From: JAHTBL01 sp038532735
GTDB lineage: Bacteria; Pseudomonadota; Alphaproteobacteria; Rhodobacterales; Rhodobacteraceae
DNA: 64,000 nt
Direction of reading: 5' to 3'
Assembly: GCA_038532735.1 (NCBI GenBank)
Contig: JBCBAC010000001.1
Location: 1 to 64,000, forward strand
Below, in pieces: positions 7,763 through 17,651 of the stretch. The position numbers were made by a program, and so were the translations under genes. Under the pieces are notes generated by a model. That model saw only the letters and a program-made list of their open reading frames with translations, was not told where the DNA came from and ran no database searches. Within the stretch, counting starts at the first letter, position 1; each line of letters starts with the position of its first letter.

Positions 7763-9334
7763 ATGCGCGATTTTCAATCACCCGGCCGGTCGGCTGTTTT
7801 TGCTGGCAACGGAATGTGTGCCACATCGCACCCGCTGGCCGCAAAGGTCGCCGTGCAAATTCTGGAATCAGGCGGAAACGCGGTGGATGCCGCCATCGCA
7901 GGCGCTGTGCTTCTTGGGCTCGCAGAGCCTCAGATGACCGGGATCGGCGGTGACTGCTTTGTGCTCCTCTCCCCCGCGGGAAGCGATGAGATCGTTGCGC
8001 TCAATGGATCAGGCCGCGCCCCAAAAGCGCTGGATGCGGCCGCCTTGCGCGCGGCGGGCCACGGCACCGTGCCGCTTTACGATCCTGCCGCCGTAACGAT
8101 CCCGGGCGCGATTGATGCGTTTTGCACGCTCTCGAAAGACTACGGCAAGGTCGGGCTGAAAGCCACTCTTGCCCCTGCAATCCACTACGCGGAAGCGGGC
8201 ATTCCCGTCGCGCCACGCGTCGCGTTTGATTGGGCTGAGGCGACCGATGCGCTGAGCGGCACCGCGCGCGATCTTTTCCTTATGGATAGCGCGGCACCCC
8301 AAACCGGCCAAATGTTCCGTGCACCCGGACAGGCCGACGTGTTGCGCCGCATCGCGATGGACGGGCGCGCGGCGTTCTACGAAGGCGAAGTTGCCGAAGA
8401 TATGGTCGCAGCGTTGCAAGCGCGTGGCGGCGTGCACACGCTTGAGGATTTTGCCGACACGCAATGCACCTATACCGACCCGATCAGCGGGACTTACAAG
8501 GGCGTCGAACTGGTCGAGCACCCGCCAAACGGCCAAGGCGCGACGGCGATCCTGATGAACAACATCCTGAGCCAGTTCGACATCGTCGGGATGGAGCCAT
8601 TCGGCACCCTGCGCACCCATATTGAGGCCGAGGCGACGAAGCTGGCCTATGACGCGCGCAATCGTTTTATCGCCGATCCGACAGAGCGGTTGGAGCATAT
8701 GCTGGCGATGGAAACGGCGCAGAGACTGGCGGCTTTGATTGATCCGAAAAAGGCGATGGAGGCCGCCGGACCGCTAAGCGAAGCGGTACACAAAGACACG
8801 ATCTATATCACCGTTGTGGACAAGGACCGTATGGCGGTGTCGCTGATCTATTCGATTTTCCATAGCTTCGGCTCGGGCATCGCAAGCGACAAATTTGGTA
8901 TCTTGTTCCAGAACCGAGGCGCAGGTTTCACGCTTGAGGACGGGCACCCCAATGAAGCGGGGGGAGGCAAGCGCCCGATGCACACGATCATTCCGGGCAT
9001 GCTGCGCGAGAATGGCAAGGTGACGATGCCTTTCGGTGTGATGGGCGGTCAGTATCAATCAAACGGGCATGCGCGGTTTATCACAAACATGGTAGATTTC
9101 GGAATGGACCCGCAAAGCGCGATTGACGCGCCGCGCAGTTTCTCGGACGCGGGCGACATGAAAGTTGAACGGGGCTATTCAGACACGGTGCGCCAAGAGC
9201 TGGCCGATCTGGGGCATAAGGTCAGCATTCCAACCGGGCCCATCGGTGGCGCGCAGGCGATCAAAATCCACGCGGATGGCACGCTCGAAGGCGCGTCGGA
9301 CCCGCGCAAGGATGGCTGTGCGTTGGGTTACTAG
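7763..9334 (+). CDS. gamma-glutamyltransferase family protein
   Basis: A 523-residue Ntn-hydrolase homologue. The probable autoprocessing and nucleophilic threonine is Thr346 in HKDTIYITVVDKD; cleavage before it would give large and small subunits. The N-terminal stretch HPLAAKVAVQILESGGNAVDAAIA and the GGQYQSNGH segment of the small subunit are typical. I see no signal peptide, unlike periplasmic Escherichia coli GGT, so a cytoplasmic enzyme is likely. Substrates could be glutathione or another gamma-glutamyl or amide compound. The stop overlaps the hspQ stop by four bases (convergent). Confidence 0.9.
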   Translation: MRDFQSPGRSAVFAGNGMCATSHPLAAKVAVQILESGGNAVDAAIAGAVLLGLAEPQMTGIGGDCFVLLSPAGSDEIVALNGSGRAPKALDAAALRAAGHGTVPLYDPAAVTIPGAIDAFCTLSKDYGKVGLKATLAPAIHYAEAGIPVAPRVAFDWAEATDALSGTARDLFLMDSAAPQTGQMFRAPGQADVLRRIAMDGRAAFYEGEVAEDMVAALQARGGVHTLEDFADTQCTYTDPISGTYKGVELVEHPPNGQGATAILMNNILSQFDIVGMEPFGTLRTHIEAEATKLAYDARNRFIADPTERLEHMLAMETAQRLAALIDPKKAMEAAGPLSEAVHKDTIYITVVDKDRMAVSLIYSIFHSFGSGIASDKFGILFQNRGAGFTLEDGHPNEAGGGKRPMHTIIPGMLRENGKVTMPFGVMGGQYQSNGHARFITNMVDFGMDPQSAIDAPRSFSDAGDMKVERGYSDTVRQELADLGHKVSIPTGPIGGAQAIKIHADGTLEGASDPRKDGCALGY

Positions 9335-9657
9335 TTTAGCTGGAAATGCAGCGGATACTGACCGTCTTCGAACGGACCGAAAAGGTCATCGAGGTCGGGA
9401 TGATCCACAGGCTCGCCCGAATAATCAGCGACGAGGTTCTGCTCGGACACGTAGGCCACGTAGTAGCTTTGGTCATTCTCAGCGAGCAGGTGGTAGAAGG
9501 GCTGATCCTTCTTGGGGCGCGCCTCCTCGGGAATCGCGTCATACCATTCTTCGGTATTTGAGAAGATGGCATCCACGTCGAAAACAACCCCACGGAACGG
9601 GTGCTTACGGTGGCGGACCACTTGGCCCAAATGATATTTTGCGCGTGCTTTGTGCAT
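9331..9657 (-). CDS. hspQ: heat shock protein HspQ (hemimethylated-DNA-binding family)
   Basis: A 108-residue YccV-like protein. The start ATG 9657 has AGGGG nine bases upstream; an upstream TTG is too close to that site. Conserved features include YHLGQVVRHRKHPFRGVVFDVD, which is quoted here only as positions 6-27 of the product with key residues Gly-Val-Val-Phe-Asp, and the later QPFYHLL and YVSEQNL motifs. HspQ in enterobacteria affects protein turnover as an adaptor of Lon and was first described by its binding to hemimethylated DNA. It ends convergently with the gamma-glutamyltransferase gene. Confidence 0.92.
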   Translation of the reverse strand: MHKARAKYHLGQVVRHRKHPFRGVVFDVDAIFSNTEEWYDAIPEEARPKKDQPFYHLLAENDQSYYVAYVSEQNLVADYSGEPVDHPDLDDLFGPFEDGQYPLHFQLN

Positions 9658-9739
9658 AGTCAACAACCCCTGTCACCGTTACTAGAGCGCCAGATGGCGC
9701 GTGTAAACGCGGCGACGGCGACTTTTGGGGAAACAGTCT

Positions 9740-10621
9740 GTGAACCTTGTTCTGACAGTGTTGGAGATCACCGCCCCGGTTTTCCTGCTCGCGGCGGTTG
9801 GTTTCACATGGGTGAAGCTGGGTTTTGAATACCGCGTAGAGTTCGTTACGCGGCTGGCGATGACCCTGTCGGTGCCCTGCCTGATCTTTGTAGCGCTCAT
9901 GCAGACCGAGGTTGATCCGCAGGCGCTGGCCGCGCTTTCTTTTGCATCTATAGTGACTTACGGGATCGTCACGCTGCTTTGCGCCGCTGTGGTTTTGGCC
10001 AATCGATTGGACCGGCGCACCTATCTGCCGCCGCTCACCTTCGGCAATACGGGCAATCTGGGGCTACCACTTGCGCTTTTTGCGTTTGGGGACACCGGGC
10101 TTGGCTATGCGGTCGTGGTTTTTGCGATCATGGCGATTTATTCGTTTACCTTTGGGATCTGGGTCGTGTCCGGCGGCGGATCGCCGCTCAAAGTGGTGAA
10201 AGAGCCGATGGTGGGCGCCACGATTCTGGGCGCGATCTTTCTGTGGCAAGGGTGGGAGACGCCAACCTTCCTGACAAACACGCTGGACCTGATCGGCCAG
10301 ATTGCGATCCCGATCATGCTCATTACGCTTGGCGTCGCGGTCGCGCGACTGCGCCCCGGAAGGCTTTTGCAGGCGGTTTTGCTGTCCGTCATCAAGCTGG
10401 TGATTTGCGCGGCTACCGCTTATTTTGTGGGCGATTGGTTCGCTCTGGATCCTGTTGCGTTGGCCGTACTGGTCTTGCAGGTGGCCACACCGGTCGCTGT
10501 GACCTCTTACCTGATTGCTGAAAAATACGGCGCGGACTCAGACGCTGTCGCGGGGCTTGTCGTGGTCTCAACCCTACTGTCGATCCTGAGCCTTCCAGTG
10601 CTATTGGCGTTTTTGCTCTGA
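9740..10621 (+). CDS. AEC family transporter (auxin efflux carrier-like)
   Basis: A 293-residue inner-membrane protein with about ten hydrophobic segments. I start at GTG 9740 (VNLVLTVLEI), which has GGGGAA eight bases upstream; a TTG at 9725 is a worse fit. The fold shows the AEC pattern of two repeats, with GNTGNLGLPLALFAFG and the later IPIMLITLGVAVA. Such transporters move small organic anions such as malonate or malate. It is a single gene with no metabolic neighbour, so the substrate is unknown. Confidence 0.88.
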   Translation: MNLVLTVLEITAPVFLLAAVGFTWVKLGFEYRVEFVTRLAMTLSVPCLIFVALMQTEVDPQALAALSFASIVTYGIVTLLCAAVVLANRLDRRTYLPPLTFGNTGNLGLPLALFAFGDTGLGYAVVVFAIMAIYSFTFGIWVVSGGGSPLKVVKEPMVGATILGAIFLWQGWETPTFLTNTLDLIGQIAIPIMLITLGVAVARLRPGRLLQAVLLSVIKLVICAATAYFVGDWFALDPVALAVLVLQVATPVAVTSYLIAEKYGADSDAVAGLVVVSTLLSILSLPVLLAFLL

Positions 10622-10693
10622 TCTCACGGCTTTGTCGTTTTCAAGGCAGCGCTTTTTGGGTAAACTGTCAAAAAAACAAAGAGCGAGAGGCAG

Positions 10694-11275
10694 ATGAGCA
10701 GAACTCTTCGCGCAATGATCTTGTTGGTATTGGTCGCAGCCTGTGGCAGCGGCGACAGATCTGGTGCGCCCCGAAATCTTGATAACGCTTGCTCCATCCT
10801 GGATCAGCGACCGACCTATCTGAGTGCGTTCAAACGCACCGAACGGCGCTGGGGTGTCCCCGTGCATGTGCAGATGGCCACCATCTATCAAGAAAGCAAA
10901 TTCATCTCGGATGCGCGGACACCGTTTCGCTATTCGCTGGGCGTGATCCCGATGGGGCGTCAAAGCTCGGCTTTTGGGTATAGCCAGGCGCTGGACGGGA
11001 CCTGGGAGGAGTATCTTCAGGACACAGGTCGCCGCAACGCACGGCGTGACCGGATCACGGACGCGACTGATTTCATGGGATGGTACATGAACGAGACGCG
11101 CACCCGGCTTGGTATTCCGCTGTCAGATGCGCGGAACCAGTATCTGGCCTATCACGAGGGGCACACCGGGTATCGGCGGGGCAGCTATAACAACAAGGCA
11201 TGGTTGGTGCGTGTGGCGCGTGAAGTGGGGCAGCGGGCGCAGACCTATCAGTTCCAGTTACAGCGCTGCACTTAG
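10694..11275 (+). CDS. SLT-domain lytic transglycosylase lipoprotein
   Basis: A 193-residue lipoprotein: residues 1-17 end in the lipobox LVAAC. The SLT-like domain has the catalytic glutamate in ATIYQESKF, then SSAFGYSQALDGTW, which resembles the GLMQ segment of family 1 enzymes, and YLAYHEGHTGY. It should cut peptidoglycan glycan strands with formation of 1,6-anhydro-muramyl ends, from the inner face of the outer membrane. An AGAGGC ribosome-binding site precedes the ATG. It is alone on this strand. Confidence 0.85.
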   Translation: MSRTLRAMILLVLVAACGSGDRSGAPRNLDNACSILDQRPTYLSAFKRTERRWGVPVHVQMATIYQESKFISDARTPFRYSLGVIPMGRQSSAFGYSQALDGTWEEYLQDTGRRNARRDRITDATDFMGWYMNETRTRLGIPLSDARNQYLAYHEGHTGYRRGSYNNKAWLVRVAREVGQRAQTYQFQLQRCT

Positions 11276-11288
11276 GGGCTGCTGTCGG

Positions 11289-11320
11289 AGCCTCCGGCGG
11301 GAGTTTTTTAGCCAAGATGA
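11289..11320 (+). repeat. dispersed GCCTCCGGCGG element, copy 2
   Basis: Reads GCCTCCGGCGGGAGTTTTTT then AGCCAAGATGAA. CTCC/GGAG can pair across GGCG and is followed by six T, so it may also terminate the transglycosylase transcript. Related to copies at 3160-3187 and 47483-47510. Downstream GCGTTAAGGTTAAT resembles the flank of copy 1. Confidence 0.6.
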
Positions 11321-11358
11321 AAAGGCAGGCGCGCGTTAAGGTTAATGCGCGCTCGGGC

Positions 11359-11949
11359 CTATCGGCTTTGTGCTTCTTGCACGATGTTAAAGAGCCGGGC
11401 GGGCAGTTGGACGCCTTTTTCCAGCTCGCCCAACACAACTGTGGTTTGCCCACCAGCATTGTCGGTGATCACCCATTGGCGCAGCTCAACCGGATTACCG
11501 GTAAAGACCATTTGGATGCTGCCATAGTCCGGATTTTCAGGGTCTTGCGCGGTCACGGTCGTTGACGTGCCATCATAGCCATGCCCGGTCACCATCTGCG
11601 CTTGAGCAAGGTTCACATTGCGCTGCAGGATGATCGACAGAGGTGTCCGGCTCAGCGGATACTGCTCGGGCGGTTGGTTTGAGCGGGCGTCAAAAATAGC
11701 CACCTGCCCACCGCCTGCCATCACCAGTGAGGCTTCAGGCGGATTATACTCGAACCGCACACGGCCCGGCCGTTTGATGTAGATCGTCCCGGTCGAGATC
11801 GTGCCATCCCCGTTGATCTGCGTGAACGCGCCTTTGGCGGTTTGCAGACCGTTGAGATAGTTCGAAATCGCATTCAGCGGAAGTTTCTCGGCCTGAGCAG
11901 GCAGAGCAAGCGAGATACCCAGAAGGGCCGTGGCAATAAAGCGTTTCAT
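11359..11949 (-). CDS. lolA: outer-membrane lipoprotein carrier LolA
   Basis: A 196-residue periplasmic chaperone. The start at 11949 gives a clean signal peptide, MKRFIATALLGISLALPAQA; an ATG three codons upstream (11958) is possible and neither has a good ribosome-binding site. The mature protein shows the LolA pattern, with AKGAFTQI, the strand RPGRVRFEYNPP and the central VAIFDARSNQ. LolA takes lipoproteins from the LolCDE complex and delivers them to the outer membrane. The gene follows ftsK in the same direction, 81 bases away. Confidence 0.95.
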   Translation of the reverse strand: MKRFIATALLGISLALPAQAEKLPLNAISNYLNGLQTAKGAFTQINGDGTISTGTIYIKRPGRVRFEYNPPEASLVMAGGGQVAIFDARSNQPPEQYPLSRTPLSIILQRNVNLAQAQMVTGHGYDGTSTTVTAQDPENPDYGSIQMVFTGNPVELRQWVITDNAGGQTTVVLGELEKGVQLPARLFNIVQEAQSR

Positions 11950-12030
11950 GAGACCCATATACTTGCTTGCGCGACGATGCGCACCTCATGAACCCTCACA
12001 TCGCCGCGAGGGTTCCGCGATATAAGCGCT

Positions 12031-14949
12031 TTATTGCTGTTCTGGCACAAGAATTTCGCGTTTGCCGACATGGTTTGCCGGAGTGACGAGGCCTTCATCC
12101 TCCATCTGCTCAACGAGGCGAGCGGCTTTGTTGTAGCCGATCGCCAGCTTGCGCTGGATGTAGGAGGTGGAGCATTTGCGATCCTTGATCACGATGGCCA
12201 CGGCCTGGTCATACAGCGCGTCCTCGCCATTGGTGTTGCCACCGAGGCCCAGCACCATGTCGATATCGCTTTCCTTGTCCTCGTCCGGACCATCGACAAC
12301 GCCGTTCATGTATTTGGGCGGGCCGAAGGCTTTGAGGTAGGTCACGATTTCCTCGACCTCTTCATCGGAACAGAAGGGGCCGTGGACGCGGGTGATCTTA
12401 CCGCCACCGGCCATGTAAAGCATGTCGCCCATGCCCAAGAGCTGTTCGGCGCCCTGTTCGCCCAGAATGGTGCGGCTGTCAATTTTCGAGGTAACCTGGA
12501 AGCTGATCCGGGTCGGGAAGTTGGCCTTGATCGTGCCGGTGATCACATCGACGGAGGGGCGCTGGGTGGCCATGATCAGGTGGATGCCCGAGGCACGCGC
12601 CATTTGCGCAAGGCGCTGGATGCAGGCCTCGATTTCCTTGCCAGCGACCATCATCAGGTCGGCCATCTCGTCCACGATGACGACGATGTAGGGGATCGTT
12701 TCGGGCGCGAATTCTTCGGTCTCGAAAATCGGCTCGCCAGTGTCTTCGTCAAAGCCCGTCTGGACTGTGCGCTGGAACATCTCGCCAGCGGCAAGGGCCT
12801 CACGGACGCGGCCATTATAGCCATCGATGTTGCGCACGCCCATCTTGGACATCTTGCGATAACGTTCTTCCATCTCGCCCACGACCCATTTCAGGGCGAC
12901 GACCGCCTTTTTCGGGTCAGTCACCACAGGCGACAGAAGGTGTGGGATGCCGTCATAGACGCTGAGTTCCAACATCTTCGGGTCGATCATGATGAGGCGA
13001 CATTCCTCGGGCGTGAGCTTGTAGAGGAGCGACAGGATCATCGTGTTGATGGCCACGGATTTACCCGAGCCAGTCGTCCCTGCGATCAGCAGGTGAGGCA
13101 TCTTGGCGAGGTTCGTGACAATGGGATCGCCGCCGATATCCTTGCCCAGTGCAAGGGGCAGCTTCATGTTGCTGTCACCAAAATCACGCGCGCTGAGGAT
13201 TTCGCGCAGCACCACTTTCTCGCGGTTTTCGTTGGGCAATTCGATGCCGATGACGGAACGGCCCGGCACGGTGGAGACACGCGCCGACAAGGCGGACATG
13301 GACCGGGCGATATCATCGGCCAGACCAATCACGCGGGAGGCTTTGAGGCCGGGGGCAGGCTCAAGCTCGTACATCGTGACGACGGGGCCCGGGCGGACCG
13401 ACACGATCTCCCCCTTCACGCCGTAATCATCCAGCACGGTTTCAAGCATGCGGGCGTTTTCCTCAAGCGCTTCATCGCTGAGGTGGTGGCGCTGCACTTC
13501 AATCGGATTGGTGAGCAAGTTCAAAGGCGGCAGCTCATAATCTGCCATGTTGTCTTCGAATTGCAGCGCGGGCTGCGCTTCGGCCTTGGCCTTGCGAGAC
13601 GGAGTCAGCGTCTTTTTCGGTGTGTGCTGCACAAGCGGTTGCGGCTCTACCATCCCGGCTTGGGGCGCGGTCGCGGGTTCTTCTTCCGTCTCGAACAAGG
13701 GTTCGGCAGTGAGCGGCTTTTGTTCCGGCATATCTACGCGGCTAACGCGGGTCAGCGACAGGCCTTGCGGAGCAGCGGTTACAGGCGGCTCGGCGGGCAT
13801 TTCGGCGGCGCGCGGGGCGGTATCGGCAATCAGCGGCTGCGGGCCGCGACCACGGGTCAGAGAGGGCTCCACCCGCGGCATTGCTTGGCCGGGCGACTGG
13901 CGCACGCGGGATTTGATCGCGTCAGAGATGCGCGCTTTGATGCGGTCGTCGCTGTTGGCGTAGTCGATATCCGGGGCGTATTCCTGGGCGGGCAGCTCAG
14001 GCTCCGGCATGGGGTCGGCAGGCTTGATCAGCTTGGCAACGCCCGCCAGCAGACCGGTTTTGGGCTGCGGCTCTGGCATTGGTTCCGGCTGTACCGCCGG
14101 GCCAACCTGCGGAATGGGCTGCATCTGGGGTGCCTGCGCAACGGGCGGTTCGGGGCGAATAACCGACGCCTGACGCGGTTGCATCACCGGCGTTTCGTCA
14201 TAAATCACCGCATCTTGCTGCATGGCCTGCTCTTCCGCGAGACGCGCTTTGCGCGCAGCCTGCGCCTCTTGCATGCGGCGGGCCTGTCCGACGGCACCGG
14301 ACGCGCCTTTGCCCAGCAGCGTCATGATCTGCGCATAGGCGATCACGAGGCCCAGCGCCATGAAGCGAAACAACGCGCGCAGTTCGGGGCGCGTGAAGCC
14401 CAGCACGAAAGCACCAAGGGCTAGCACACCGACGCCGGTCGCGAAGGACACGAATTTAACGGTGAAGCCTGCGCCGAACGGCAGGATGCTGAGCAGCATC
14501 GACAGAACGGTATCGCCAAACAGGCCACCAACGCCGAAGCTGTGGCTCCAACTGGCGGGCGGTGTCAGCGTCGCGGCGTAGATCGAGCCAATGGCAATCG
14601 CAATCGGGAAGAAAATCAGACGGGAAATCGCGCGCTCTTCCCCGCGGTGCAGGGCAAAACGCAGACCCCATGCGATGAAGATGAAGGCAATTGCCCAAGC
14701 GCCTTTGCCGACGATCATCAGTAGGGGGGCGGCGAGCGAGGCCCCAAAGCGGCCCAGCATGTTCTGCACAGGCTCGTCCGTGACAGCCATCCAATTGGGA
14801 TCCTCGGGCGAGTAGGACCACAGCATCGCAGCGGTCAGCGCGCCAATCGCCAACAAGGCAAGGCCAATCAGTTCCTTGCCGCGTTTTTCAATCGCGGCTT
14901 GCATGTTGCTGTCCAGAAGCGGATCGCGCCCGCGCGTTTGATATGCCAT
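12031..14949 (-). CDS. ftsK: DNA translocase FtsK
   Basis: A 972-residue protein. ATG 14949 (MAYQTRGRD) is used, since upstream codons run into the aminotransferase gene. Four or five membrane helices fill roughly residues 25-195. A proline- and glutamine-rich linker follows to about residue 480. The RecA-like motor has Walker A GTTGSGKS near residue 625 and Walker B YIVVIVDEMADLMM, and the C-terminal gamma winged helix ends in GLVTPANHVGKREILVP. FtsK tethers to the septum and pumps chromosome dimers apart at division. It lies 10 bases after the aminotransferase gene. Confidence 0.97.
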   Translation of the reverse strand: MAYQTRGRDPLLDSNMQAAIEKRGKELIGLALLAIGALTAAMLWSYSPEDPNWMAVTDEPVQNMLGRFGASLAAPLLMIVGKGAWAIAFIFIAWGLRFALHRGEERAISRLIFFPIAIAIGSIYAATLTPPASWSHSFGVGGLFGDTVLSMLLSILPFGAGFTVKFVSFATGVGVLALGAFVLGFTRPELRALFRFMALGLVIAYAQIMTLLGKGASGAVGQARRMQEAQAARKARLAEEQAMQQDAVIYDETPVMQPRQASVIRPEPPVAQAPQMQPIPQVGPAVQPEPMPEPQPKTGLLAGVAKLIKPADPMPEPELPAQEYAPDIDYANSDDRIKARISDAIKSRVRQSPGQAMPRVEPSLTRGRGPQPLIADTAPRAAEMPAEPPVTAAPQGLSLTRVSRVDMPEQKPLTAEPLFETEEEPATAPQAGMVEPQPLVQHTPKKTLTPSRKAKAEAQPALQFEDNMADYELPPLNLLTNPIEVQRHHLSDEALEENARMLETVLDDYGVKGEIVSVRPGPVVTMYELEPAPGLKASRVIGLADDIARSMSALSARVSTVPGRSVIGIELPNENREKVVLREILSARDFGDSNMKLPLALGKDIGGDPIVTNLAKMPHLLIAGTTGSGKSVAINTMILSLLYKLTPEECRLIMIDPKMLELSVYDGIPHLLSPVVTDPKKAVVALKWVVGEMEERYRKMSKMGVRNIDGYNGRVREALAAGEMFQRTVQTGFDEDTGEPIFETEEFAPETIPYIVVIVDEMADLMMVAGKEIEACIQRLAQMARASGIHLIMATQRPSVDVITGTIKANFPTRISFQVTSKIDSRTILGEQGAEQLLGMGDMLYMAGGGKITRVHGPFCSDEEVEEIVTYLKAFGPPKYMNGVVDGPDEDKESDIDMVLGLGGNTNGEDALYDQAVAIVIKDRKCSTSYIQRKLAIGYNKAARLVEQMEDEGLVTPANHVGKREILVPEQQ

Positions 14950-14959
14950 GCCTACCTCG

Positions 14960-16126
14960 TCAGTCGTACAAACAGGATCGCAGCCGTTCCAGCCCGTCCC
15001 GCGTTTCATTGATTGGAGCCACCAAAGCGACCCGGATATAGCCCGCACCGGGGGTGATGCCCCCGACCTCGCGGCTTAGATATGCGCCAGGAAGGACCTT
15101 GACGCCGGTTTCCTGCCACAGCTTGACGGTGGCTTTCTCGCTGTCCTCGACCGGAAGCCAAAGGAAGAACCCGGCTTCGGGGGACCGGTAGGAGTTGAGA
15201 CCTTCAAAGACCAGATCGGCAGCCTCGAACTTTGCATTGTAAAGCGCGCGGTTCTCTTCGACATGGGCTTCGTCGGCCCATGCGGCTTTGGCAGCGTGCT
15301 GCAGCGGAAGGGGCAGCGGCGCGCCCGCATAGGCGCGCAGCTTCTTGATGCGCGCCATGTTCTCAGGGCCAGACGCGACAAAGCCGGAGCGCAGACCCGG
15401 CAGGTTGGAGCGTTTGGAGAGCGAGTGGAACACGACGACCCGTTCGGGATCAGCGCCGGTTTCCTTGACCACTTGCAGGCCGCCAACAGGGGGCGCATCG
15501 CGGTAAATTTCGGAATAGCACTCGTCCGCGAAGATGATGAAGTCGTGTTTTTCCGCCAAGGCCAGCAGGTTACGCCAATACTCGGGCGACGCGACGGCCC
15601 CCTCGGGATTGGTCGGTGAGCACATGTAGACGATGGCGGTTTTGTCCAGCACATCCGCAGGCTGACCCGCGAAATCGGGCAGAAAGCCGTTCTCTGCCAG
15701 CGCCGGAATGTAGTGCGGTGTCGCGCCCGCGGCTTTCGCGGCAACGCCGTAGACCGAGTAGAACGGGTTCGGCACAAGCACGTTGGTGTCGGGTGGGCAA
15801 AGCGCCAGACAGGCGTTGAAAAGTCCCTCGCGCGTGCCGTTCAGGGCCATGATCTGAGTTGCGGGATCAAGCGTCGCGCTGAAGCGCATCTCGATCCACT
15901 TGGCGATGGTTTCCAGTAGCTCCGGGAGACCATCATTGGGCGGGTAGCTGTTAAACCCAGCTGCATTTTCTTGAATGATATCAGTAATCCACGCGGGAAA
16001 CGCGTGTTTTGGCTCGCCAATGGTCATGAGGATTTCCGGACCGCCCGGCGCAATGCCGTTCAGCAAAGACCGCAAGCGCGGCCATGGATAGTCCGGAAGG
16101 GCGGCGAACCGCTCGGGATAGATCAT
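14960..16126 (-). CDS. class I/II PLP-dependent aminotransferase, DapC-like
   Basis: A 388-residue fold-type I aminotransferase. The Schiff-base lysine is Lys238 in SLSKRSNLPGLRSG; other family residues are the NPF/Y segment at 120-123, the Asn173 loop in CSPTNPEG and Asp201 in FADECYSE. SLSKRSNLPGLRSG is typical of the N-succinyl-diaminopimelate aminotransferase group in proteobacteria, which makes lysine and peptidoglycan precursor. Another amino donor specificity cannot be excluded. It precedes ftsK by 10 bases and is likely co-transcribed with it and lolA. Confidence 0.85.
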   Translation of the reverse strand: MIYPERFAALPDYPWPRLRSLLNGIAPGGPEILMTIGEPKHAFPAWITDIIQENAAGFNSYPPNDGLPELLETIAKWIEMRFSATLDPATQIMALNGTREGLFNACLALCPPDTNVLVPNPFYSVYGVAAKAAGATPHYIPALAENGFLPDFAGQPADVLDKTAIVYMCSPTNPEGAVASPEYWRNLLALAEKHDFIIFADECYSEIYRDAPPVGGLQVVKETGADPERVVVFHSLSKRSNLPGLRSGFVASGPENMARIKKLRAYAGAPLPLPLQHAAKAAWADEAHVEENRALYNAKFEAADLVFEGLNSYRSPEAGFFLWLPVEDSEKATVKLWQETGVKVLPGAYLSREVGGITPGAGYIRVALVAPINETRDGLERLRSCLYD

Positions 16127-16243
16127 TACTGCCTCAAGATCGGGGTCATTGGCGCCCCGTTTGAGAACAAGTTACCCGCCGGGCGCGCGTGCGTCCAGAA
16201 AAACGGTGCAAAAAGAGGCGGCTGCGCGCAATTTCTGTGGCAT

Positions 16244-17572
16244 TTAGGCCAAAGCAGCCTCTGCCGCGAGGCTGAGGCGGAGCAGACGTTCCTCGGTATG
16301 GGGGGCGCCCATCAGCATGATGCCTGTCGAGGGCAGGCCCGTGGGCAGGGTGACAGCGCACAGGCCCATCAGGTTGCCGATCCGGGTATTGCGCAGGGTC
16401 AGCAGATTTTCGGTGACGAAATAGTCGTGGTCTTCGGCCAGGCGCGCAGCATTGGGCGGCATGATCGGGCAGCTGGGGATCAGCACCGCGTCAAAGCCCG
16501 CTGTCGCCTTCAGATAAGCAGCGCGACAGCGGTCGAGCGTTTGCCACGCGGCGACATAATCAGCGGCCATGACCGTCTTACCGATGCGGAAGCGTTGCAG
16601 GATTTCAGGGAACATCGCGCCCGGGTTGGCCTCGATCACGTCTTTCCAGGTGCCGTAGGCTTCAGCGGTGAACAGCGGAGAGGCGAGCGCCATCGCCTCG
16701 GCCACTTCGGGGATATCAATATGGGTGATTCGTGCGCCTGCGTCCTGAAGGCGGCTTTGCGCGCTTTGGAAACCAGCGCGCGGTTGGTCGCGGATGTCGT
16801 CAAAGGCGCAGGTGTCAAGGATCGCGAAATGGCGGTGCTCAAGACTTGTTGGCGCGGTGTCGATGGGCTTGGTGCCTTCGAGGGCGGCCAGCATCAGGGC
16901 GGCGTCCTCTACCGTGCGGGTCAGCGGACCGACGGTGTCGAACTTTGGGCAAAGCGGGACAACCCCTTCGGACGAGACACGTTCGGCGGTGGTCTTGAGG
17001 CCGACAAGGTCGTTCCAGCACGCAGGCACGCGGACAGAGCCGCCCGTGTCGGACCCGATGCCAGCGGCGGCAAGACCAAAGGCGACAGAGGTCGCAGCGC
17101 CAGAGGAGGACCCGCCAGAGACGGCCTTCTCATCGTTGATGTTGGGCGGGGACCCTGTCACGGGATTGAGGCCAAGACCGGAGAATGCCAGTTCGGTCAT
17201 GTGGGTCTTGCCGAGACAGACAAGCCCCATGGCCGTGGCGTTGCGGAGCACCTCCGCGTCATGCGCGGGCACGCGGTCTTTGAGCAAAGCGCTGCCCGCC
17301 TCGGTCGCAACGCCTGCGGTATCGAACAAGTCTTTCCACGAGATCGGAACGCCGTCCAGCAAAGAGCGCCGCTGCCCCAAGGCCGCCCGCTCTTTCGCTG
17401 CCTGCGCCTCGGCCAAGGCGCGATCCGCTGTAACACGAGCATAGATCCGATCACGGTGGGGATGGGCGTCGATGGCGTTCAGGTAGGTCTGCGTCAGGGC
17501 GACCGGGTCAATCTCCCCTGCCCCGATGCCGCGCCCCAAATCTGCGGCGCTTTTGGTCAGCCAATCGTCCAT
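16244..17572 (-). CDS. amidase signature family protein
   Basis: A 442-residue amidase. The Ser-cisSer-Lys triad is visible: Lys80 in SWKDLFD, the SSS run at 155-157 in GGSSSGAA, and Ser179 in SDTGGSVRVPA. It hydrolyses an amide, but the substrate is unknown; GatA is unlikely since no gatB or gatC is adjacent. The ATG at 17572 is chosen over the one at 17575 because GGAGG is five bases away. It is divergent from the UbiH-like gene, with 79 bases between the starts. Confidence 0.92.
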   Translation of the reverse strand: MDDWLTKSAADLGRGIGAGEIDPVALTQTYLNAIDAHPHRDRIYARVTADRALAEAQAAKERAALGQRRSLLDGVPISWKDLFDTAGVATEAGSALLKDRVPAHDAEVLRNATAMGLVCLGKTHMTELAFSGLGLNPVTGSPPNINDEKAVSGGSSSGAATSVAFGLAAAGIGSDTGGSVRVPACWNDLVGLKTTAERVSSEGVVPLCPKFDTVGPLTRTVEDAALMLAALEGTKPIDTAPTSLEHRHFAILDTCAFDDIRDQPRAGFQSAQSRLQDAGARITHIDIPEVAEAMALASPLFTAEAYGTWKDVIEANPGAMFPEILQRFRIGKTVMAADYVAAWQTLDRCRAAYLKATAGFDAVLIPSCPIMPPNAARLAEDHDYFVTENLLTLRNTRIGNLMGLCAVTLPTGLPSTGIMLMGAPHTEERLLRLSLAAEAALA

Positions 17573-17651
17573 CATGCCCTCCGGTTTTGCGGCCACGGTA
17601 GCGGCAGCGCAGCGCATGGACAATCCCGCCCGCGCGCCCATATTGCGGGGC

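Noticed and set aside
12034..14424. Long plus-strand open frame (796 codons) opposite ftsK
   Set aside because: It is antisense to the well-supported ftsK gene, is histidine- and arginine-rich without motifs, and arises from the high-GC codon bias.
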